Position numbers and translations under genes: made by a program
Shown here: positions 44,040 through 54,824 of the stretch, one piece after another
Layout of the letters: each line of letters starts with the position of its first letter
Position numbering within the stretch: position 1 is the stretch's first letter
Assembly: GCA_028583605.1 (NCBI GenBank)
Contig: CM053328.1
Location: 16,943,982-17,007,981, forward strand
Direction: 5' to 3'
Origin: Dastarcus helophoroides
Taxonomy: Eukaryota > Arthropoda > Insecta > Coleoptera > Bothrideridae
DNA length: 64,000 nt
The notes under the pieces: model-generated
What the model saw: only the letters and a program-made list of their open reading frames with translations
What the model was told of the DNA's origin: nothing
Databases searched by the model: none

Positions 44040-45987
44040 GAAATATATGGATAAACGTTGTTTCGCTATTTTTATATGTTTGCATATTAGTTCCTTTCTT
44101 TCTGTTTCTCTGTCCTTCTACCTATTTATCTGCCTGTCTGTATATTTATTTCTCAGCCTTAAAATATAATCTGAAAAACACTTCTTTGCTAGCTCTGCAT
44201 ATTTGAACATTAGTTTTTATCTTTCTGTCTGTCTATTTAACTGTTTATTTCTCTCATTTCCCTGTCTTAAATGTTTCTGTATTAGGTTTTTTTCTATATC
44301 TGCGTCTATTTATTGACCTGCTTACTTACATGTCTTCTTTCACCCTAACATTACTGACAAACAACTGCTTGTCCGAATTCTTATTATTGGTTTTTTTTAA
44401 ATCTCTTTCTATCTGTCTAATTTACCTGTTTATTTGTTAATCGCACTTCTTTGTTTTAAATGTTTCTGTATTAGTTTTTTTCTATGTATGCATCTATTTA
44501 TTGGCCTGTTTACTTATATGTCTTTTTTCGCTGCCCTAAAATTCCTGACAAAAAACTGCTTGTCCATATTAGTTCCTTTTTTAAATTTCTTTCCATATGT
44601 CTATTTATCTGTTTGTTTATATAGTTATTATTCTTTTTTTGTTCTTTAAAATCTTTGACGTACATTTTCTTCTGTATTTTCCTTTCTTTGTCTCTGTCTG
44701 TCTGCCTATATATCTGCCTGTCTGGCTATTTACTTGTCCTCATTATCTACTCTAAAACTGCTGACAAGCAATTATTTGCCTAGCTCTGTATATTCATGAA
44801 GCAGTTTATACCGAATTTTGACTTTTTAGTCTTTTAATTTTCGGCCGAATTTCGTTGTAACTACTTTGTAAAAGTCTCAATTGTCAAGAACGACAACGAA
44901 TCGAGATAGAAGGATTTCACTCAACACTCCATCTAACCTGAAATGTTTTGATTAGATCGTGGACAGGCAGGTCTTTTCTGGGTTTGACTCGTTAAAATAG
45001 TTTCAAATTTATGTTATTAATTATTTCGAACAATGTGTATTACGGTGACCAAGAAATTCACGATATCTTCGAATCGTAATAGTCTCACCATTGTGATAAT
45101 GGATTTTCACAATTTTTATGTGTTATGCTCAATGTTTACACATGTTAGCTGTGCAATAACCACGTTGCACGTTTGACACAGAAAAAAGATGGCTTGGATT
45201 TAAAATATACGCACTTAATGGGTCATCTTTAGGTATATTAGTTCTTTTTTAGTTCTCTCCATGTGCCTGTTTATTTGTTTGTCCCTCGTATTTGTCTTTT
45301 TAATGTGTTAAAAGCTTCAACAAACAATTGTGCATTAGATAAACAATTATTGTTCATTTATTTCTGTACCTATGTTTCTATATTCCTTTCTTTCTACGAG
45401 TGTCCTCCCTCTTTACTTCAAAATCACTGTCAGGCAATTGTTTGTCTAGTTCTAGACATTTGTACATTGCTTTTTTTTAATTTCTTTCCATCTGTCAATT
45501 TATATGTTTGTTTATTAGTCTTCCTTCTTTATCTTCAATGTTTCTCCATTAATTTCTTTTTTCTTTGTCAACGTCGATTTATTTGTATTCTCTCTGCCTT
45601 AAAATCTTTGACAACAATTGTTTGTCGAATTTCTTATTATTTTTAGGTCTCGTACCATCTGTCTATTTATCTGTTAGTTTCAGAAGAAACAAACAAAACA
45701 GAAATAAGTGTTCCTTGTTTTCTTTAAAATCCTTATCAAACGATTGTTCACTTTTATATGTTCGTTACTATGTTAGTTCCTTCCTTTTTCTGCCTCTGTC
45801 TATCTGCCTATCTGGATTTTAATTAACTTTCTTTATCTACTCTAAAATTTCTAACAAACAGTTGTATATCTAGTTCTGTATATTTGTCTACATATTAGTT
45901 CATTTTGAAAGTCTCTTTCCATCTGCCATGTTTATCTCTTGGTCTATCGAGATATTTTTATTTTTTTGCCTGCCTTAAAGTCTTCTA
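44040..45987 (+). repeat. T-rich tandem repeat array (CTGTCTGTCTATTTATCTG type)
   Basis: Long diverged units, roughly 185-245 bp, each with ATATTAGTTCCTTTCTTT, CTGTCTATTTATCTGTTTATTTGTCTT and CCTTAAAATCTCTGACAAACAATTGCTTGTCTAGTTCTGTA-like segments in that order. The last-named segment recurs at about 44157, 44342, 44533, 44751, 45308, 45418, 45598 and 45841. Non-repeat DNA interrupts at about 44800-45230. Hydrophobic open frames here (44434-44649, 45263-45646, 45565-45822, 45905-46132) are translations of the repeat. Confidence 0.75.
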
Positions 45988-45989
45988 TA

Positions 45990-47043
45990 CAGGATGGGTC
46001 AGAAAAAAAAATGGAAATAGTAGACACAAAAATATTACGATTGAGCTCAACATGCCTTACACCAATGTGGATGCAGGGTGTTCAAACTTTAAATATTTTT
46101 CTGAAATTTCTCAACAACGGAAAGAGTTTTGATGCTATAAATCTAAAAATTAAAAGTTTTGTGTATTTTGGTGTAGGGATTGCGAATTTTAAACTTATTT
46201 TGTCCTTTCTCCTAGAGGGCGCTAGATTCGCCATTTATTTATGTAAATAATACATATTTTTCTGTCTGGTGAGTTACGCTCAAAACAAATAAAGAAAAGG
46301 TACTCTCACGTAGGTTTAAGTCGTCTAAAACTATCGGTTTTTAAGATATTTGCATTTAAAAGTTTTAATGTATTTTTTTGCAATTTTTTAAGGCGCAGAT
46401 ATTTCAATATTTTTTCAAATTTGAAAAATTTAGTTTTTCGGAAAGAATTAAATTATCTTCAGGAGTTGCAGTAAATAATCCAAGAAGCCGCAAAAAAATT
46501 TAAAATTAATAGGAAAATTTTGATTTTGACATTTAAGAAAGTGAAATTTAAAATTTATTGTAGTAGGTGGTAGACACTTCAATATTCGATTTGAAGTTTG
46601 TTGTTGCCTCTAATAACAATAATTTTAATTGTTATTTACTGTCGCTTTAATTCCTTCTGGGTATCTTTGTATAATTTAAAAATAAAAAAATCATAATTAA
46701 TTACAATGATCTTTTAAATGCAAATAACTCAAAAACTGATAGCTTTAGGAGACCCAATCAAGAGAACATTTTCTTTGTAGAATTGATCGTTTTTTTATAT
46801 AGAGTCAAAATAAACCTAAAATTCGTAATTTTTATACCAAAAAACATAAAATTCCCAAATATTAAATTTGTAGCATCAAAACTTTTTTAATTATTGAGAA
46901 ATTTCAGAATAAAATTTAAATTTTGAACAGCCTGTATCTCTTAAACCAGAAACATTAGTACAAGAAATGTTGAGCTCAATCATAATATTTTGGTGTGTAG
47001 TATCTCCAGTTTAGCGTTGGCCCATTCTTTCTGACTCACTCTG
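45990..47043. mobile_element. Foldback mariner-type MITE, ~1.05 kb, TA target duplication
   Basis: The left end CAGGATGGGTCAGAAA and, reverse-complemented, the right end CAGAGTGAGTCAGAAA are flanked by TA (45988-45989 and 47044-47045). Inverted similarity runs inward for about 330-370 bp on each side: ACAAAAATATTACGATTGAGCTCAACAT, CTGAAATTTCTCAA, AGTTTTGATGCTA and GCATTTAAAAG are shared in order. The left arm carries an extra ~70 bp (about 46205-46280). The surrounding T-rich array breaks at CTTAAAGTCTTC and resumes at CTTGTATATTAGTTTC, showing clean insertion into a repeat unit. No transposase. Confidence 0.85.
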
Positions 47044-47045
47044 TA

Positions 47046-47200
47046 CTTGTATATTAGTTTCTTTTTTAAAGCTCTTTCCATCTGTCAATTTATTCATTTT
47101 TTTTCTTTGCATTTAATTCTATTGATCTTTAAAAGTTCTTTTATCGTTTACCTTCTGCCTCAAATATTGAGATATTCAAGGACCCTCACAAAGTCCCCAA
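47046..47200 (+). repeat. Continuation of the T-rich tandem array
   Basis: ATATTAGTTTCTTTTTTAAAGCTCTTTCCATCTGTCAATTTATTC matches the array left of 45988, then decays. Confidence 0.6.
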
Positions 47201-47279
47201 GGGTTTTATCCAAACCAAATTGTTATGATTCTCTGTTATTTTAACGTTGATAAATTAGGCCCAATTAAAACTTATCATT

Positions 47280-47825
47280 ACATAACCCATTCAGAGCGCA
47301 TATATTTAGTTGTTTGTTTCGGCCTTCGAGGATACTTTTAATTACAAATTAGACCTAGATTGGCGGCGGGGAGTTGTTTTCGATGCGATTGCAGTGAAAG
47401 TTGAAAGATTGGACCTGAAGAGAAAAAAAAGGAGCGCACAAACAAGAGCAAATGTCGCCCGACCCGTAGCCAGTATCTCGACCGCCGACCGAACTAAACA
47501 ATTATCAAATTAGTAACCTTCGCTTATCGAGAGAAAACCGACGATAAATTGGTTACGTTTGCGTGGATGTTTTATAAATAAAAATATAATCAATTTTGAC
47601 ATTTGCTCCGCGCGAAAACGACTATGTTTCGATCAGTCGTTATCTGAAATCGACGAGAAGCGAAAATAAACTGAAGTGCGATGCATTTCATCTAAGGATA
47701 ACGAAGGATTTTGGGAGTATTGTGGTTTGTGTGACTTTTGGTTTTGTGATTAGTTCAGGAAAGAGTTGCGCGCTGATACAAAAGGATAAAAAGCTTAAAC
47801 TCAAGTAGTTTAAAACAGGTAATTT
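47280..47825 (+). promoter_or_regulatory. CpG-richer island, candidate distal promoter or 5' non-coding exon (of dimm?)
   Basis: This block stands out by composition from the AT-rich DNA around it. It contains an arthropod initiator match (GATCAGTCGTT, A at 47635), a TATAAATA at 47573 (not at the ideal distance), and a donor-like AACAG/GTAATTTT at 47819-47827. dimm, on the same strand, needs an upstream non-coding exon because an acceptor precedes its ATG. Two short frames (47310-47513 and 47596-47808) lack domains. The link to dimm is inference without transcript evidence. Confidence 0.25.
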
Positions 47826-47929
47826 TAATCCGCTAAACGTGGAATATTTTTTTTTAATTTAACTAATTCTGAAAAATTAAAATATTCAAATGGTTTACTT
47901 CCTCTTCGAGTCCTAAGATCTTTTTCGCG

Positions 47930-50860
47930 TCTTTGTCGTCAATCTTGACACATCATATTAGAAATATATGAAACTTAAAATTTAGGTCTAAGTGCCAAAG
48001 AAATCGGCGTACTTTACCTAATACGTTGATTGAATATTCCAAGAATACATACATAAAATGTTAACCCGATTTCCAAATAAATCAATTAAATATTGGTAAC
48101 GATTTATGAGACTTTAAAGAAATCAGCTTAATTTACATAAAGATCGACGACATTTCTAACTGAATACTAAAAAAGTCATCAATAAAAAAACTGAATTCTG
48201 TTTTTAAAACTGAAGTCTAAGACTTCTTTTTCAATTTTTTGACTGGCAGTAAAATGTTTGGTTTTTTATTATTTTTCAAATTTTGTTATGCCGTAACTTG
48301 AAATATCGAAACTAAATTCGAAATTTGACTTTCTCTTGATATTTTTTTATTACAATATCGAGATTTCCAATTTAATATTTTCGACTTTTGACATTGGACA
48401 TTTTTTTTAAATATTAACTTTTAAAACTTTTCAAGCCAAAAAATCGAAAATTTGACTTTTTAGCTTTAAACACAATATTTTGATTCGCTTATCTCTTTAA
48501 ACCTCTAATTTAAAACCTTCAATTTGAAAATCAAATTTTGAAAAAAGAATTTTTTTTTAATTAAAATTAAATATTCATAACTATTAAACTCTATTAACAA
48601 AAAATACAACTAGAATTCCATGATGTTTCTATAAATATTTGATATGCCCTTGGTCCTGGGTTCGAACTAAACACCTTATCATTTTTAATTTGAAGTCTCC
48701 ACTTTGTTGAATCTATTGTCGAGGAAAAAATTGAAATGTCTACTTTAAACAGAAAATATCTGGTTTTTAAATCCTCTAAAGTGTCTACAACTTTCCCAAA
48801 AAAGTGGACATTTTAAAACTTCAGCTTTAAAATCAAACTTTAGATTCAACTTATTTTTGAAACAATTTTTCAGAAAAAGAACAAAATATTGACTGTAAAC
48901 TTAAAATTTTATGTTTTTAAATCCTCGAGTATTTCTTGGAATTTCTCAAAAAATAGTCTTCAGTTTTGAAGTCGAAATGTGACGTTTTTCATAATGTTTA
49001 ATTTAAAAATTGAATACTGGATATTTTTCGAGAGAAGGATCGAAATGTTGACTTTAAACTTAAAATTTTCTGTCTTCAAATTCATGAATATTTTTTAAAA
49101 CTACTCAAAAAAAGTTGTACTTTTAAATCTTCAGCTTTGAAATCACAATTTTGATGCTTATTTTAATGTTGAATTTAAAAATTGAAATCTTAACTTTTTT
49201 AAAACTGTTTTAGAGAAAAAATCGAAACGTCGGCTTTAGAGCTGTCCTGTTTTTTAATCCGCAAACATTTTTTTGAAAATTTCTAACAACAAATATAATT
49301 TTGAATCTTTAGCTTTAAAATAATATTTCTGAGATTTCTTTTAGTGCTAAATTAAAAGAATGAAGTCTGCATTTTTTTAAATTTATTTTTGATAAAAAGA
49401 TCGAAATTTCGACTGCAAAAATGTTGTGTTTTTTAACTCATCTAGTGTTTTTTTTAAATGTGTCTTTCTGAAAAAAATTTCCATATTATGAATTTTTTCC
49501 TTTATACTCGAAATCTTGACGCCTTGTTATAGTGTTCAATTTAAAATTGAATTCAGCCTACTTCCCAAACTTATGACCTAAAAACTGTAAAATTTCGAAT
49601 TTAAAGTTAACATCGCGTTTCCTCGAAAATTTTATATTAATCTCCAAGTTACAACTTTAAGAAATCTATTTTTGAAGCTTAATTAAAAAAAACATGAACA
49701 ATTTTAGTCCAAGATTTAATTTTTAATTTTTCTTGAAAATAATTCGAAAAAGTCGTTATTCTGAATTTTCTTCTTTAAACTCAGAATTTTGAATTTTTTG
49801 TTTGTTATAATGTTGAACATAAAGATTGAAATTTTGCCTTCACTCCAAATTTATTACCTAAAAACTGAAATTACAAATTAAAAGTGAAAGTTTCATTTCC
49901 TCGAATTATTTAATCTGAAAACTTCGACTTCACTTTAAGAAATCTATTTATGAAATTTTTTACTTAAAGGGTGAAGTTTGCTTTTTTTCGAATTAAAATT
50001 GGTCATTTTAACTTTAAACCTAAAATAGTTCTTTAAATCTGACATTTTTTAAGAACATGTGAAAATTTCTAATTTAAACTGAAAATGTTGACTTTTTTCT
50101 GTTTTAGATCTTATTTCCAGATTCCCATTATTCTTGAAACTTTGATTTTAATCCCGGAATTTTGATTTCTTACTAGAGATTTCGATAAAATTTTGATTTT
50201 ATAATTGACGTTTCTTATGTTGGTTGCTTTTAATTTTTCCGGCTTTGTTCTAAAAAAAGGAAATTTTAACTCGAATTATTTACTTTTTTTCTCAATATTT
50301 TAACTTTAAAACTAAGAATTCAACAAAGGCCAAAATATAAAATTTCAACTTAAAGACTTTTTAGAATGTTCGAAACGTGTGCTTCGATTAAATTTTGATT
50401 TTATAATTGACGTTTCTTATTTTGCTAATTAATTTTTCCGGCTTTGTTCTAAAAAAAAGAAAATTTTAACTCGAAATATTTACTTTTTTCTCAATATTTT
50501 CACTTTGAAAATAAGAATTCAACAAGAGCCAAAATATAAAATTTCAACTTAAAGACTTTTTAGAATGTTCGAAACGTGTGCTGCGATTAAATTTTAAACT
50601 CAAATTGTTTATATTCTTTCTCAAAACTGGGCCTAAATTTTTCACACTTTTTTTTAATCATGTTCGAAATTACAAATTTAAACCCAAAACTGCAACTTTT
50701 TTGTTAGTTATTTATATGTTCTTTTAAATTTATTTCCAGTAAGCAGTTGAAATTTCGACTTTAAAAACGAAATTTGCAGAATAATTTTACTTAAAAATTA
50801 AAAGTTTTTCACAGAATTTGGGGTTTTCTTTCGAAATATTTACATTTTCTTGGAAATTTC
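47930..50860 (-). repeat. AT-rich degenerate repeat array, opposite polarity (pyrimidine-rich on +)
   Basis: About 2.9 kb of TTTCGACTTTAAACTTAAAATTTT and TTTTTTGAAATCGAAATTTTGACTTTTT-type units, i.e. the GTCAAAATTTCGAAAA family read on minus. One ~200-bp segment is duplicated: 50180-50400 resembles 50390-50600 (AATTTTGATTTTATAATTGACGTTTCTTAT ... AGACTTTTTAGAATGTTCGAAACGTGTGCT). Confidence 0.6.
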
Positions 50861-50869
50861 GAGTATAAT

Positions 50870-52560
50870 ACTTGAAACTGGCCGCAAATGCAGTCAAAAT
50901 ATACATTATTATAGGGAACATTTATGCCCCACTACCCCATGTTAAGAAATAAGATATATGCCAATTAAATCGGTTTTACAAATCCCCATTATTTAATATT
51001 TTGATTTTTCTATCATTTTTGAGAGCCGTTGCATTCGATCACTATCAAAGTTAAAATTAATGACAACTAAATGTATTATGCTTGGTTAATATTAACCGAA
51101 AGATTTCAAATTTACTAACAAATCAGATTACGACTCTTGCCTCCAAAATGTACTTGAAAGTGGCCACAAGTGCAGAAAGCATACATTATCATATAAAAAA
51201 ATCTATGTACTATGTGGACCATTTCTTAAGAAGATCGATTTTTAAAATTGTCATTTGTTAATGTTTGGATTTTTCCTTCACTTAAACATGTCTCCATTCG
51301 ACAAGTATCAAAGCTTAAATTAAATGATAACTAAATCTCTTAAGCTTGATTAATATTGAGCTAAAGGTTTCAAATTTACTAGCCAAGTGAAATTATGACT
51401 TACAATTTCAAAGTAAAAATGTTACAAAATGTTGGAAGCAACTTCTTAAAATAAATTCGACTGAGCGTAGTTTTCGTCTGAGTTACTTGAAACTGGTTAC
51501 AATTGCAGCCAAAATATTCATAATTTTAGAAAAAAAAAGACCGATGCTTCACAAGAGCCCTCTCGAATGCGAATTTAATATATTTTAGAAATTATCATTT
51601 ATTTATTATTTGGATTTTTTGTTCATTTTTGAATATTTCTTCCTTTAATAACTATGAAAATTCAAATTAAATGAAACCTACTTCTATTAAGCTTACTTAA
51701 CATTGGATCAAAAATTGAGAATTTACAAACGACCTATTTTTTTTTAAAAGAATCCTAGAAAGTTATCAAAGCGACATATCTTTAAAATAGATTCTGCTGA
51801 GCTTAGTATTATTTCTAAATACTTAAAACTTGTTATAAATCTAGTTGAAGCATAGGCAGTTCTAGGAAAAAATCCATAAACCTCAGGTCTTCACCCTTAG
51901 ATAGAAATATGGATACGAATCTGATCAAAGTCTTTCATTGTTTTTAATTGTGAATTTTTCGTTAACTATTAGCATCTCTTCCTTTAATAACTTTTAAAGT
52001 TTTAATGAAATGATTGTTGACTGTTTTCAGCTTGCTCAATTTCAAACCGTAGATTCCAAATTTCCTAACTAACTTAGACTACAACTTACTACATTAAAAC
52101 TACAAACATAAAAAGTAGTGAAACAACATAAACCTATAAAATCGAAGAAGAATATTTTAATTATTTTTTATCCATTTTCAAATGAGTATTCCTTCTATAA
52201 TTATCAGGATTTAAACCAAATAAACACCAAATGTGTCCAATTTGCTCAATTTTGAGACGTATGTACAGAATTTTCCAAACAACCTAACCTAAGATTTAGC
52301 ATTTAAAGGTTTCCAAAATGTTGTGAAGTACTTTTACAATAATTCTTGGTAGGCTAAGTACTGCTTCTATATACTATAGATGTATTATAAATAGCCAAGG
52401 AGTGGAAAATTAAAATAAAAATTAATCGATTCCTTATAAGACATATCTCCTTATTAATAATACAATCACAAGTGTGATTAATTTTTGGAATTGTCCTTTT
52501 TTTCATTTTTCGTTTAATAGTTAGTTTCATTTCCCTTTGCAATTATCAGAATTAGGTGGA
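50870..52560. repeat. Diverged ~335-bp tandem repeat, about five units
   Basis: ACTTGAAACTGGCCRCAAATGCAG starts units at 50870, 51152, 51485 and 51821, with a weaker fifth near 52100. Spacings are 282, 333 and 336 bp. Each unit later has TTTGGATTTTTCSTTCA, ATTCGATAACTATCAAARTTHAAATTAAATGA, TTAAGCTTGATTAATATTGAGC and TTTCAAATTTACTAAC. It is distinct from the short-period arrays on either side. Confidence 0.8.
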
Positions 52561-52959
52561 TCCACGTTAAAATCTCAGATATTTTCATAATAAATTGGAA
52601 AGAGAGCAAATTTTGCTTCGATATGCCATAGTCACAACATTGATCAATTCACATCAAAAAGATAGAACCAATTTTCTCTAATTTAATATCCAAAATAAGT
52701 AACAACCAATTATAGTGAAAGCAGTGAATTCCGGTGAAAAAAATAAGGATCTAATTTTTGAGGAAAAACCGTAAGAAACTAGATAAGGGAGCATTTCTCT
52801 TCTAACAAAAGCATGATTGCTTCCAATAATCCAAAATCCTTGAAAACAATAAACTTCGAAATATAAAAATTCTCGAGTGGTTCTCTAATCTTATCAGCTA
52901 AATTTGTGCGTAAAAATCGCTTTTATTTTTACTCTATCATCGTTTCACTTTTAGCAAAT

Positions 52960-53290
52960 TTAGATTTCAAGCTACTACTCCACAGATAGATGATGGGACG
53001 ATATCAACAAAAACCAGTGCCACTGCGTCTGATCGCTTCCTGATAACTTATGATATTAAAATTCGACGAATATCTCTTCTAAGTGCTTCCAAATCGTGTA
53101 CCTCGCGCAATCATAATTTCAAAGTGACATAAAATTGTGCAAAATTAATAATATGTGTCGTGACACGTGTGGGGGAATTTTAATACCGCGATAAGGATTA
53201 TTTTTAGTATTTAATCGGGTCCTTTAAAAAATAAAACAATTTTTTTGTTTACAAGCGCGTGTTTGAATAACAGTATTGAGTAGATTCATT
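52960..53290. other. Mixed-composition unique DNA, candidate regulatory
   Basis: Contains AGATAGATGATGGGACGAT, CTGCGTCTGATCGCTTCC and GTCGTGACACGTGTGGGG, including a CACGTG E-box within CACGTGTG. No frame or repeat. It lies 1.6 kb upstream of the dimm start, so it could be a proximal regulatory region; inference only. Confidence 0.25.
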
Positions 53291-53389
53291 TAAATTGTCA
53301 CCTTACATGTCTAGTTCATTTGAGCTGTCTCGTTGTCAGAAAGAAAACAAAAATTGTTAGAGCACAACCCTGCAATTGGGATTTGAAGC

Positions 53390-54540
53390 TTAAGGCTGAA
53401 ATTTCGACTCTTTATCGAATTTTTAAGATCAAACTTGATGAAAAATTCAAATAGAAAAAAATTAAAATTTCGAGTTTTCAACAAAAATTTTAAATGTGAT
53501 CTTAAAATTTCTCGAAATAGCGTATTAAAATTTTGAGAATATTACATTTTAAACCCAAGGTTTTGGAAAGTAGATAAAAAGATCTACTTTAAATCCAAAA
53601 TGTCTATTTACTTCCTATAATTCAATTTCCAGTTTTCAGCTTTAATTTCAAATTAATTTCTTTTTAGGCCTCTCAAAGTTCAGGCAGGAAGATTCTCCTT
53701 TTTTCCCAAAATTTTGGGTTTGAATTCGAAAATTGGAATTCAATAAAAAATAGCTACTTGGAAATTCGACTTTAATCTTAAAAGTTCGACTTCATTTCAA
53801 CGTTTTGAATCCAGAAACGTCTGCGTCTGAAAGAAACCGTTTTTTTCAGATTGACCTTAGAATTTCAGTAATTCAAAATTTTAAAAGTTGAAAGTTCAAG
53901 TCGAAACTTTGGGATTTAAGTTGAAGTTATGAGAAAAAAAATTGAGATAAATATCCTTTCAATACTGATCCTGAAATTCGTAATTTTTTATAGAAATTTA
54001 GACTTTTTTTCAAAATTCGTCTTTTTTCGAAATTTATTTTCTTTTCTAAGGATTTGACCTTTTCTGAAAAATCATATTTTTTAAATCATAATTTATAAAA
54101 AAAGTTCAAAATTTTATAAGTAGAAAGTTTAGGTCGACACTTTGGTTGAAGTTATTAGAACAAAATTTTTAGAGAGATATCCTTTCAATATTGATCCCGA
54201 AATTTAGAGTGAAAACCCTATATTTTGCGTAAAACTTGATCTACTTCTCAGAATTTTACTATAGAAATTAATATTTTTAAATTCTAGTTGAAATGAACTA
54301 AGGTTTTAATTAGTTAATTTTGAGATTTTCATTAAATCAACTAGAAAATTCAAGTCAAAACTTTAAGATTAACATTTAAATTATGAGAAACAATTTGAGA
54401 AAAATATTTTTTTGAGATTGAACCCAAAAACACTGAAAATTCGCTATTTGGATGAAAAAATATCTACCTGTTAGGTACGAAACAAAAAAAATTGAATTTT
54501 AAGGGAAACTTTTGAGAAAATAGAGGGAAGGTTTATTCTT
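53390..54540. repeat. AT-rich degenerate repeat array
   Basis: Units such as AAATTTCGACTTT/AAAATTTCGAG with two similar ~300-bp halves (53870-53960 and 54110-54190 share ATCCTTTCAATAYTGATCC and AGTTGAAGTTATKAGAA). No coding signal. Confidence 0.5.
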
Positions 54541-54810
54541 AGTCCATTTAAAATTCCAGGACGCTTAAAACTGTTTAAAATATAACATTACCTAAATAGC
54601 CATTGTCACAATTGCGATATATTTAAAATTATTAAACTAATAATCCTTATAGCACATTCACTTCATTTTAGCTTCACCGAGTGAAGCCCAAAATGAAGTG
54701 TAGTGTATTTTAAGACGAGTCAATAACCGTCTAAAATGAAAAAGCACATTCGCTATTTAAGTGATCCATAAAAAGTTATAAAATCATCCTATAGAACGTT
54801 TTTTTGTTGC

Positions 54811-54812
54811 AG
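54811..54812 (+). other. dimm: Splice acceptor of the 5'-UTR intron of dimm
   Basis: GTTTTTTTGTTGCAG precedes ATTTAAGACGCG and the ATG at 54825. The strong polypyrimidine tract and CAG indicate that an upstream non-coding exon is spliced here, leaving only 12 nt of leader in the first coding exon. Confidence 0.7.
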
Positions 54813-54824
54813 ATTTAAGACGCG

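Noticed and set aside
45263..45646. 127-codon hydrophobic frame that looks like a membrane protein
   Set aside because: It is the T-rich tandem repeat translated; the same Leu/Phe/Tyr/Cys pattern recurs in each unit.
48640..48680. tRNA B-box-like GGGTTCGAACTAAA
   Set aside because: No A-box at the right distance upstream and no acceptor stem.
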